Shown here one piece after another: positions 1 through 6,682 of a stretch of DNA of 64,000 bases (its first letter is position 1; each line of letters opens with the position of its first letter). The DNA comes from Herbaspirillum sp. LeCh32-8 (lineage in GTDB: Bacteria; Pseudomonadota; Gammaproteobacteria; Burkholderiales; Burkholderiaceae_D): contig NZ_JAGIPZ010000013.1 of assembly GCF_017814915.1 (NCBI RefSeq), positions 1-64,000 of the forward strand, read 5' to 3'. The notes under the pieces are model-generated. The model had not been told where the DNA came from and searched no databases. It saw only the letters and a list, made by a program, of their open reading frames with translations. The translations under genes were made by a program, and so were the position numbers.

Positions 1-26
1 TTAAACTTCGTATCGTACTTCGCCAT
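1..26 (-). CDS. IS3-family transposase OrfA, N-terminal 8 residues only
   Basis: The minus-strand frame from the ATG at 26 reads M-A-K-Y-D-T-K-F before leaving the window. This is the usual opening of IS150-group OrfA proteins (MxKYDxxFK, followed in full-length proteins by an HTH domain). The start lies about 50 bases inside the inferred IS end, the normal leader length for this group. The rest of the gene and the frameshifted OrfB are outside the window, so intactness is unknown. Confidence 0.6.
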
Positions 27-77
27 GAAAAACACCCCAAAAGTTGGATCGGTGTCCAACTTTCGGGGTGCAGTTCA
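1..77 (-). mobile_element. End of an IS3-family (IS150-like) insertion sequence, cut by the window edge
   Basis: Read on the minus strand, the element starts at 77 with TGAACTGCACCCCGAAAG, very like the TGTACTGCACCC terminal repeat of IS150, and runs into a transposase start codon at 26. Positions 33-70 form a near-perfect hairpin (CACCCC and AAAGTTGGA pairing with TCCAACTTT and GGGGTG, six-base loop), as expected near an IS3-family left end. Only this end is visible, so copy integrity and target duplication cannot be judged. The family assignment rests on the terminal motif plus the OrfA N-terminus. Confidence 0.75.
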
Positions 78-228
78 AATGCGGGCCTTTCAGTTTTCTG
101 CTTTGTGGATCCTGTGCGAGTCACAGTCATCAACCCGCGATGACGGCGCCATCAATCAGCTATCAATCGCCAGCACGGCTCCGCTGCAGGATGCGGAAGA
201 TCGTTTATTCGCTCACTGATCAAACAAA

Positions 229-308
229 TGTCGACATATCAGTGTCGACATGTCGACAACCGCAGTTACCTTAAACAATTGATGTAATGGAGATATTGTT
301 TGTCGACA
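229..308. repeat. Cluster of four TGTCGACA palindromes
   Basis: The 8-base palindrome TGTCGACA occurs at 229-236, 243-250, 251-258 and 301-308. The middle two abut. The cluster lies between the IS end and a degenerate reading frame. Repeated short palindromes ahead of a gene are typical of operators for autoregulating DNA-binding proteins such as antitoxins; that role is inferred. Spacing is irregular, so this is not a CRISPR. Confidence 0.6.
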
Positions 309-385
309 TCACCTAACTTCTGAGTGACCTGGGCTACAAGATTGAATTCATCCAGAAGAAGGAACAGTCCGGCGCGCCCGACTGA
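287..385 (+). pseudogene. Remnant of a small DNA-binding protein gene, possibly XRE/HipB-like
   Basis: A frame opening with ATG at 287 (M-E-I-L-F-V-D-I-T) meets an in-frame TAA at 314-316. It then continues as LLSDLGYKIEFIQKKE followed by QSGAPD to a TGA at 383-385. The second half resembles the last helix and strand of XRE/HipB-type antitoxin-like regulators, where a leucine-rich helix runs into a (L)GYxxEF strand. No Shine-Dalgarno is visible and the helix-turn-helix part is absent, so this looks like a deletion remnant. The family call is a weak resemblance only. Confidence 0.3.
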
Positions 386-401
386 GCCGCGTTGTACCGA
401 T

Positions 402-436
402 AAAAAAGCCCGCAACGCTGCGGGCTTTTTTATTGC
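402..436. terminator. Bidirectional intrinsic terminator
   Basis: An AGCCCGC / GCGGGCT stem with a short loop is flanked by an A-run on the left and a T-run on the right. It can therefore end transcription of the minus-strand oxidoreductase gene and of anything read rightward from the remnant. Confidence 0.85.
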
Positions 437-460
437 GCGCGGCAACGTCCGGCCGCGAGT

Positions 461-1237
461 TCAGATGCCGCTGAACCAGTTGTAGCCCTGGTCCTCCCAG
501 TAGCCGCCCGGATTCTGGTTGCTGACATAGATGGCGACGACATGCTTGGGGTTCTTGAAGCCGAGCTTGGTCGGCACGCGCACCTTGAGCGGATAGCCGT
601 AGGAGACCGGCAGCGGCTCCTTGCCGAAGTCCAGCGCCAGGACGGTTTGCGGGTGCAAGGCGCTGGCCATGTCCAGGCTGGAGTAATAACGGTCGGCGCA
701 CTTGAAGCCGACATACTTCGCCGAGAGGTCAGCGCCGATGGCCTGCAGGAAGAGCTTCAGCGGCACGCCCGACCACTGGCCGATGGCGCTCCAGCCTTCG
801 ATGCAGATATGGCGCGTGATCTGGCCGGCCTGCGGCAGGGTGCGCAGGCGCTCCAGCGTCCATGCCTGCTTGTCGCGCACCAGGCCGGAGACTTCCAGGC
901 GCCAGTCGGCGCCGTCGATGTCCGGCGCATTGAATTCGTCGTAGAAGGCATTGAAGGGAAATGGGTTGGTGATCTGGCTGGCGGCATAGGTCGGCGCCAG
1001 CTTGTCGCCGCGAAACAGCATGGCCTGCACGCGGTCGTTCCAGCGCGACATCGCCCACAACACCTTGTCCACGCTGTCGTTGTCCTGCAGGTCGCAACCC
1101 GAGAGCATGGACAACGCACCCAGCGACAAGGCCGAACGCAGCATGAGGCGTCGTTCCACCTTCACCAGCCCGCTTCGATGGTCGGCCAACTTGATCTTCT
1201 CCGGCTTGGCGCCGGAGCGGTCGTCATTGCGGCCCAT
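461..1237 (-). CDS. Periplasmic molybdopterin-dependent oxidoreductase (sulfite oxidase fold)
   Basis: 258 aa. The N-terminus carries a twin-arginine-like motif (RR at 29-30) followed by a hydrophobic stretch ending in a lipobox-like LSGC (Cys48), so the protein is probably exported folded and possibly lipid-anchored. The core matches the oxidoreductase molybdopterin-binding domain, with the HICIEGW motif supplying the expected Mo-ligating cysteine. The start at 1237 was chosen because it overlaps the stop of the upstream cytochrome b561 gene by one base (TGATG). Together they resemble MsrP/MsrQ- or sulfite-dehydrogenase-like pairs in which a membrane cytochrome exchanges electrons with the Mo enzyme. 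The substrate cannot be read from sequence. Confidence 0.85.
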   Translation of the reverse strand: MGRNDDRSGAKPEKIKLADHRSGLVKVERRLMLRSALSLGALSMLSGCDLQDNDSVDKVLWAMSRWNDRVQAMLFRGDKLAPTYAASQITNPFPFNAFYDEFNAPDIDGADWRLEVSGLVRDKQAWTLERLRTLPQAGQITRHICIEGWSAIGQWSGVPLKLFLQAIGADLSAKYVGFKCADRYYSSLDMASALHPQTVLALDFGKEPLPVSYGYPLKVRVPTKLGFKNPKHVVAIYVSNQNPGGYWEDQGYNWFSGI

Positions 1238-1860
1238 CAGCTCGCCTCCCCGCGCGCACGGCGCAGATGTTGCCGCCCCGTCAGCATGGGCAGCAAGGTT
1301 TTCGGCACGATCGCCACCAATGCCAGATGCACCGCCACGAATGCGGCGATACCGCTCATCGCGGCGAAATGCACCTTGCGCGCAAAATCGAAACCGCCGA
1401 ACAGGTCGACCAGCCAATCCAGCTGCACCGGCTTCCAGATGGAAATCCCGGACAGCACCACCAGCGCGCCCAGCAGCAGCACCGACCAATACAGCAGCTT
1501 TTGCACGGCATTGTAGATGCCGGGCTGATGCGGCAGGCGAAAGCGCAAGGCCTGGCCCGCATCGGCCAGCACGTCACGCGCGCGCAGCGGCAACAAGTGC
1601 CTGCGGAAGTGGCCGCTGGCCGTGCCATAGGCCAGATAGAACAGGCCGTTGGCGACCAGCAGCCACATCGCCGCGAAATGCCAGGCGATGGCGCCGCCCA
1701 GCCATCCGCCCAGCGTCATCCAGGCCGGGAACTTGAATCCGAAGATCGGCGACGCGTTGTAGATGCCCCAGCCGCTGGTAAACATGCATGCCATGGCCAA
1801 CGCATTGAGCCAGTGGGCGATGCGCACCGCCAGAGGATGAAGCAGGATCTTGCCGGGCAT
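1237..1860 (-). CDS. Cytochrome b561-type membrane protein
   Basis: 207 aa with about four hydrophobic helices and conserved histidines near the N-terminus (LHP and IAHWLNA) and in later helices (KVHF, VHLALVA), matching di-heme cytochrome b561 / Ni-Fe hydrogenase b-type subunits. It is translationally coupled to the downstream molybdopterin oxidoreductase and separated by only about 11 bases from the upstream DUF5666-like gene, so the three form one operon. The likely role is electron exchange between the quinone pool and the periplasmic Mo enzyme; partner and direction are inferred from context. Confidence 0.85.
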   Translation of the reverse strand: MPGKILLHPLAVRIAHWLNALAMACMFTSGWGIYNASPIFGFKFPAWMTLGGWLGGAIAWHFAAMWLLVANGLFYLAYGTASGHFRRHLLPLRARDVLADAGQALRFRLPHQPGIYNAVQKLLYWSVLLLGALVVLSGISIWKPVQLDWLVDLFGGFDFARKVHFAAMSGIAAFVAVHLALVAIVPKTLLPMLTGRQHLRRARGEAS

Positions 1861-1871
1861 CGGTGCGCCTC

Positions 1872-2504
1872 TTACATCGGCGGCGTGACGCCGTTCTTAC
1901 CGACGCTGACCGAGACGGCGGTCATGCTGCCGTCGGCGCCTTTGCGAGCGCGCACCACCACCTTGGCGCCGGCGACCAGCATGGAGCGCTCACCGGCTTC
2001 GATGTTCACGATGGGCACATCTTCAGGCACCACGATCTTCTTTTCGCCGCCCTTGTATTTCAGCGTGAGGGTGCGGCCGCTGCTGGCCACTACATCGCCC
2101 ACGGTGCCGTTGGTCATGGTGCTGTTGGGCGCCAGGTCAAAGGGACGATGGCCGTCGCCGGTGCCGGCCATCGCCGGCGGGAACACGTGCACCTCCAGCG
2201 CCTTCTGCGAGCCGTCCGGTTGCGGAATGCCGGCCGCGCCGATGTAGCTGCCCGGCTTGATGTCATTGATGTTGGCCAGCGAAATCGCCGCTACCCGGGT
2301 GTCCTTGTCGAGCGCGACGGTCTGCTCGCCGCCGCGATTGCTTTTGACGACCAGCTTGTCGGCGCCGACCGAAACGATGGTGCCACGAATGCCGGTTTGG
2401 GCAGGCGCGGGCGCCTGCGCCATGGCGGTGGACGCCGCGAAAGCGCCGACGAATGTCGCCGATGCCAGCGCGCCACGGAAGAGTTTGACCAGGGATGTAT
2501 GCAT
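1872..2504 (-). CDS. Exported DUF5666-like beta-rich protein
   Basis: 210 aa. A classical signal peptide ends near AMAQ (residue 30). The mature protein has two repeats of a small beta module of the kind RGTIVSVGADKLVVKS and GTVGDVVASSGRTLTLKY, resembling DUF5666 domains. I chose the ATG at 2504 over one 12 codons upstream because it leads directly into the signal peptide. It is first in the operon with cytochrome b561 and the Mo oxidoreductase, which suggests a periplasmic accessory role. No catalytic motif is visible. Confidence 0.7.
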   Translation of the reverse strand: MHTSLVKLFRGALASATFVGAFAASTAMAQAPAPAQTGIRGTIVSVGADKLVVKSNRGGEQTVALDKDTRVAAISLANINDIKPGSYIGAAGIPQPDGSQKALEVHVFPPAMAGTGDGHRPFDLAPNSTMTNGTVGDVVASSGRTLTLKYKGGEKKIVVPEDVPIVNIEAGERSMLVAGAKVVVRARKGADGSMTAVSVSVGKNGVTPPM

Positions 2505-2623
2505 GGGATGGTGCCTCGTGAGGGGTTGAGGATCATCCATGCTAGTGAGGCAAAGGCGTCATTCGAATGACATTTAGATGACAAAATTGTCATTTTCCGG
2601 CGGCCGCCGGCGATGCAGAAATG

Positions 2624-2655
2624 AAAACGGGCGACCGTTGCAGGTCGCCCGTTTT
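2624..2655. terminator. Bidirectional intrinsic terminator
   Basis: AAAACGGGCGACC pairs with GGTCGCCCGTTTT around a six-base loop. It lies between the DUF5666-like operon start and the next minus-strand gene, and mainly serves the gene ending at 2690. Confidence 0.85.
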
Positions 2656-2689
2656 CCCTCAAGTCGAATGTCTTTAACCGGCTGCGCGC

Positions 2690-3052
2690 TCAACGGCCGT
2701 AGTAGTACGGACGGTCGTCGTCATAACGATAGGTACGCACTTCGGTACGCTCCACGTAGCGCACCGGACGCGGCGGCGGCGGCGGTGCGTAGTAGCGCGG
2801 CTCTTCGTAGTACACGCGCTGCGGCGCCTGGTAATACACCTGCTGCGGCGGCGCCTGATAGACCGGCTGGGCCGGGGCGGAATTGGCGTTGGCGATCAGG
2901 GAACCGATGGCGACCGCGCCGATGATGCCGGCCGCGATGGCGACGCCGTCATTGCCGCCGCGGCCATGCGCCATGGCGGGCGTGCTGACGGCTGCCGCCG
3001 AAGCGAGAAGCGTGGTTGCGATCAGAACCGATGCGATTTTTTTGCTGGCCAT
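2690..3052 (-). CDS. Small exported Tyr/Pro-rich protein, unknown function
   Basis: 120 aa. A signal peptide (cleavage after PAMA, near residue 32) is followed by a Gly/Ala-rich hydrophobic segment (VAIAAGIIGAVAIGSLIA) and a low-complexity tail with repeats of VYYQAPQ and EEPRYYAP type, ending in Arg/Tyr/Asp. A strong AGGAG lies just upstream of the ATG at 3052. Such Gly-zipper plus Tyr/Pro-tail proteins are common in Burkholderiales envelopes, but I know no function for them. It appears monocistronic. Confidence 0.75.
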   Translation of the reverse strand: MASKKIASVLIATTLLASAAAVSTPAMAHGRGGNDGVAIAAGIIGAVAIGSLIANANSAPAQPVYQAPPQQVYYQAPQRVYYEEPRYYAPPPPPRPVRYVERTEVRTYRYDDDRPYYYGR

Positions 3053-3221
3053 GATTGGCTCCTGTCTGAAAATGTCCGCTATGTCGTCGCGGTACGATTT
3101 CAATATACGCCGCAAAAAATCGAAATCCATCGATTCTGAAACTTGGTTACAGTTCTTACGAGTCCGGCGCCGAATTGTGACTTTGTGCAATCGGAGCGAT
3201 TCCCGCCATGCGATTGAACAA

Positions 3222-4004
3222 TCAGGCCTGGCGTTCACCCAGCAAGTTGGCCAGTGCGACGAACTGCTCCATCGGCACGGCTTCGGGACGCGCCTGCGGA
3301 TCGATGCCGGCCTGTTTCAATTCGTCTTCGGTGAACAGCCCCGCCACGCAATTGCGAATCACCTTGCGGCGTTGGGAGAAGGCCTTGGTGACCACCTGTT
3401 CCAGCAGTTCCTGGCGGCACGGCAGCGGCTGCGCCAGCGGGATCATGCGCACGATGGCCGAATCCACCTTGGGCGGCGGATCGAAGGCGGTGGGCGGCAC
3501 CACGAACATCAGCTCCATGCGGTAACGCCACTGCAGCATCACCGACAAGCGGCCGTAGGCCTTGCCGCCCGGTTCGGCCACCATGCGTTCCACCACTTCC
3601 TTTTGCAGCATGAAATGCTGGTCCTGCACCTGCGGCGCAATCTCGGCCAGGTGAAACAGCAGCGGGCTGGAAATGTTGTACGGCAGGTTGCCCACCACGC
3701 GCAGCTTTTGTCCTTCAGGCACCGGGATCGAAGCGAAATCGAACTTCAAGGCATCCGCCGAGTGCACGGTCAGGCGCGCCTTGTCGAAACGCTTGTTGAG
3801 CCGCTCGACCAGATCGCGGTCCAGCTCGACCACGTGCAGGTGACGCACCGTGTCCAGCAGCAGCGAGGTCATCGCCGCCAGGCCGGGGCCGATCTCCACC
3901 ATGGCGTCGCCCGGCTCGGGGCCGATGGAACGGATGATGTCGTGCAGGACGACGTCGTCGGTCAGGAAGTTCTGGCCAAAGCGTTTGCGGGCGATGTGTT
4001 TCAT
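3222..4004 (-). CDS. rsmA: 16S rRNA (adenine1518-N6/adenine1519-N6)-dimethyltransferase
   Basis: 260 aa, normal for RsmA/KsgA. The SAM-binding motif [10 protein letters not shown] is at about 37-46 and the catalytic NLPY motif at 106-109. The enzyme dimethylates two adjacent adenines in helix 45 of 16S rRNA late in 30S assembly. It is the last gene of the conserved lptD-surA-pdxA-rsmA cluster, 32 bases after pdxA. Confidence 0.97.
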   Translation of the reverse strand: MKHIARKRFGQNFLTDDVVLHDIIRSIGPEPGDAMVEIGPGLAAMTSLLLDTVRHLHVVELDRDLVERLNKRFDKARLTVHSADALKFDFASIPVPEGQKLRVVGNLPYNISSPLLFHLAEIAPQVQDQHFMLQKEVVERMVAEPGGKAYGRLSVMLQWRYRMELMFVVPPTAFDPPPKVDSAIVRMIPLAQPLPCRQELLEQVVTKAFSQRRKVIRNCVAGLFTEDELKQAGIDPQARPEAVPMEQFVALANLLGERQA

Positions 4005-4036
4005 GGTCGTGATATCTGGTGAAATGCTGGGCGGCC

Positions 4037-5065
4037 TCAGGCGGCGGCCTGATGCTGGCGACGCGCCATGTCGGCGGCGGCGCGGATGGCCACCACCATG
4101 CTGCCGTGGTCGGCGTGACCCAGGCCGCGCGCGGCGAGGTCGAGGGCGGTGCCGTGATCGACCGAGGTGCGGATCAGCGGCAGCCCCAGCGTGATGTTGA
4201 TGCCATGGCCGAAGCTGGCGAACTTCAGCACCGGCAGGCCCTGGTCATGGTACATCGCCAGTACGCAGTCGGCGTCTTCCAGGTACTTGGGCTGGAACAG
4301 GGTGTCGGCCGGGTACGGGCCGCGCGCGTCAATGCCGCGCTGCTGCGCCGCCAGCAAGGCGGGGGCGATGACGTCGATCTCTTCGCGCCCGAGATAGCCG
4401 TTCTCGCCGGCGTGCGGATTCAGGCCGGTCACCAGGATGCGCGGCGCGGCGATGCCGAACTTGCTGCGCAGGTCGGCGGCGATGATGTCCAGCGTGCGCG
4501 CCAGGCTGTCGGCGGTGATCGCGGCCGGCACATCCTTCAGCGCCAAGTGGGTGGTGGCCAGGGCAACCCGCAGATGCGGCGCATCGCCGCCGGCCAGCAT
4601 CATCACCACTTGAGGCGTGTTGGTGACGTCGGCCAGGTATTCGGTATGGCCGGTGAAGGCCACGCCGGCGTCGTTGATGGTGCTCTTTTGCAGCGGCGCG
4701 GTGACGATGGCGCTGAAGCTGCCGTTGAGCGCGCCCTGCACCGCCATGTCCAGCGTCTGCAGCACGGCGCGGCCGTTGCGCGCATCCAGCTGGCCCGGGC
4801 GAACGGGCTCGGCGGTGGGGCAATCGATCACGCACAGGCGATCCGCCGGGAAATTGGGCAGGCCGCCGTTGTGCCACGCCTGAATGGAGATCGCCGCCAC
4901 CCGCAGCGCGGGGTCGATATCGTGCGCGATCTGCGCCAGCAGGGCGGCGTCGCCCAGCAGCACGCAACGCACTTCATTGCGCAGTTCCCAGGCGGCGCGC
5001 AGTGAAATCTCGGGACCGATGCCTGCCGGTTCGCCGCAGGTGAGCGCGATGATGGGTCGGTTCAT
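4037..5065 (-). CDS. pdxA: 4-hydroxythreonine-4-phosphate dehydrogenase
   Basis: 342 aa. The N-terminal GEPAGIGPE motif (11-19) and the metal-binding histidines in GHTEYLAD (H140), NPHAGE (H218) and MYHDQG (H273) identify PdxA, which oxidises 4-phosphohydroxy-L-threonine in pyridoxal 5'-phosphate synthesis. The start at 5065 precedes MNRPIIALT, the usual N-terminus; the frame stays open upstream only because of GC bias. It lies between surA and rsmA as in E. coli. Confidence 0.96.
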   Translation of the reverse strand: MNRPIIALTCGEPAGIGPEISLRAAWELRNEVRCVLLGDAALLAQIAHDIDPALRVAAISIQAWHNGGLPNFPADRLCVIDCPTAEPVRPGQLDARNGRAVLQTLDMAVQGALNGSFSAIVTAPLQKSTINDAGVAFTGHTEYLADVTNTPQVVMMLAGGDAPHLRVALATTHLALKDVPAAITADSLARTLDIIAADLRSKFGIAAPRILVTGLNPHAGENGYLGREEIDVIAPALLAAQQRGIDARGPYPADTLFQPKYLEDADCVLAMYHDQGLPVLKFASFGHGINITLGLPLIRTSVDHGTALDLAARGLGHADHGSMVVAIRAAADMARRQHQAAA

Positions 5066-5096
5066 GGCGTGAAGAAAATGGACTTCAGAAATGCAA

Positions 5097-5151
5097 GAGC
5101 CGGCGACGGGGCCGGCTTCTTGCTCGGGTGAAGGCGCCATCTGGCGCCTTC
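5097..5151 (-). terminator. Two hairpins between surA and pdxA
   Basis: GAAGGCGCC/GGCGCCTTC (5130-5151) and a GAGCCGGC/GCCGGCTT-type stem (5097-5119) sit in the 97-base surA-pdxA spacer. Neither has a clear U-run on the minus strand, so partial attenuation or mRNA processing inside the operon is as likely as termination. Confidence 0.45.
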
Positions 5152-5162
5152 CTGCTACAAGC

Positions 5163-6662
5163 TTACTCGTCGTTGCGATATTCAACGTAGGCGCGGTCGC
5201 GGATCTGGCGCAGCCAGTCTTCGTTGGCTTCCTCGATCTTGCGTTCGCGGATGGCCTGGCGGGCCGCAGCGCGGGCGCGTTCCTTGGAGGCGTCATCGGT
5301 CTTGCGCTCGACCACCTGGATCAAGTGGTAGCCGAACGGCGACTCGATCGGCTGGCTGACTTCGCCCGGCTTCAACTGGTCCATGGCGCGCTCGAACTCG
5401 GGCACGGTATCGCCAGGATACACCCAGCCCAGGTCGCCGCCCTTGGAGGCCGACAGATCGTTCGAATACAGCTTGGCCAGTTCCTCAAAGGAAGCCGAAC
5501 CGTGATCCAGGCGCTCCTTCAGTTCAGCCAGCTTGCGCTTGGCGTCGGCGGCCGTCACCACCTGATTGACCTTGATCAGGATGTGGCGCACGTGGGTCTG
5601 TTGCACGGCGGGCGCGGCGGCCTGCGTTTCACCGGCGGCGCGACGGCCCACCAGCTTCAGGATGTGGAAGCCGTTACCGCTCTTCAGGATGGCGCTGACC
5701 TGGCCGTCCTGCAGCTTGGACACGCCGTCCAGGAACAGCTGCGGCAGGCGGTCGGACGGACGCCAGCCCAGATCGCCGCCTTGCAGCGCATCGGCGGCGT
5801 CGGAATAGGCCGCGGCGGTCTTGGCGAAGTCGGCGCCGGTCTTCAACTGGCGCAGCACGTCTTCGGCGCGCTCGCGGCGCGAGGCCAGTTGCTCGGGCGA
5901 TGCGTTCTCGGGCACGCGGATCAGGATCTGGGCGATGTCCACTTCTTGGCGGGTGCCGCCGGCGTTGGCTTCGGCCGCGAGGTAATTGTCGACTTCGGAT
6001 TCGGTGACGTTCACCTTGTTGTCGACCTCGCGCTCACGCAGGCGCTGGCTCAGGATTTCGCGGCGGATATCTTCGCGGAAGCTGTTGTAGGCGATGCCTT
6101 CCTGTTGCAGGCGGGCGCGGAACTCCGGCAGCTGCATCTTGTTCTGTTCGGCGATGCGCTGCATGGCGCGGTCGAGCATGGCGTCATCCACCACGATGCC
6201 GTTTTCCTTGGCCATCTGCGCTTGCGCGCGCTCCACGATCAGGCGTTCGACCACCTGGCGCACCAGCTGGTTGCGCGGCGGCATCGGCGCGTTCTGCGCA
6301 GTCATGCGCTGCTCGACGCTGGCCAGGCGCTCGGCCACTTCCTGACGGGTGATGACGTCGTTGTTGACCACGACCATGATCGAATCGACCGGCTTGGGTT
6401 CGGCTCGCGCGGTGGCCGCTGCAGCAGCGGGCGCCGGAGCGACCGGCGCGGCCGGAGGCGTCACCACCACGGACTTGACCGTCGGCGCGGCCGCAGGCTT
6501 GGCAGCCGGTTTGGCCGGCGTCTGCGGTGCAGTTTCGGAGGGCGCGACCGGAATGATGGTGGAAGCGAACTGCGCATGCGCGTTGCTGACCACGCCAAGC
6601 ATGCACAGCAGTGCGGTCACTGTTTTGGTTTTTGCGAGGAGTGGTGTACGCATATTACGCAT
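5163..6662 (-). CDS. surA: Periplasmic chaperone / peptidyl-prolyl isomerase SurA
   Basis: 499 aa. A signal peptide ends at NAHA (residue 30). After an unusually long Ala/Pro-rich linker (about 40-100) comes the SurA N-terminal chaperone domain, with two parvulin domains at about 240-345 and 355-460 ([10 protein letters not shown] and [10 protein letters not shown] openings). SurA escorts outer-membrane proteins, including LptD, to the BAM complex. The stop of lptD is 20 bases upstream, so co-expression with its client is built into the operon. The linker makes it about 70 residues longer than E. coli SurA. Confidence 0.96.
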   Translation of the reverse strand: MRNMRTPLLAKTKTVTALLCMLGVVSNAHAQFASTIIPVAPSETAPQTPAKPAAKPAAAPTVKSVVVTPPAAPVAPAPAAAAATARAEPKPVDSIMVVVNNDVITRQEVAERLASVEQRMTAQNAPMPPRNQLVRQVVERLIVERAQAQMAKENGIVVDDAMLDRAMQRIAEQNKMQLPEFRARLQQEGIAYNSFREDIRREILSQRLREREVDNKVNVTESEVDNYLAAEANAGGTRQEVDIAQILIRVPENASPEQLASRRERAEDVLRQLKTGADFAKTAAAYSDAADALQGGDLGWRPSDRLPQLFLDGVSKLQDGQVSAILKSGNGFHILKLVGRRAAGETQAAAPAVQQTHVRHILIKVNQVVTAADAKRKLAELKERLDHGSASFEELAKLYSNDLSASKGGDLGWVYPGDTVPEFERAMDQLKPGEVSQPIESPFGYHLIQVVERKTDDASKERARAAARQAIRERKIEEANEDWLRQIRDRAYVEYRNDE

Positions 6663-6682
6663 GGATAAACAGGTCAGAAAAG

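Noticed and set aside
229-308. CRISPR-like array
   Set aside because: Repeat units are only eight bases, palindromic and irregularly spaced (14, 8 and 50 bases), with no spacers or cas genes.
5091-6668. Long plus-strand open frame (525 codons) opposite surA
   Set aside because: It is the mirror of a GC-rich, clearly coding gene. Its product is low-complexity His/Gly/Leu/Arg-rich, with no RBS or domain. The same holds for plus-strand frames at 6611-8998, 37890-40109 and 3883-5005.
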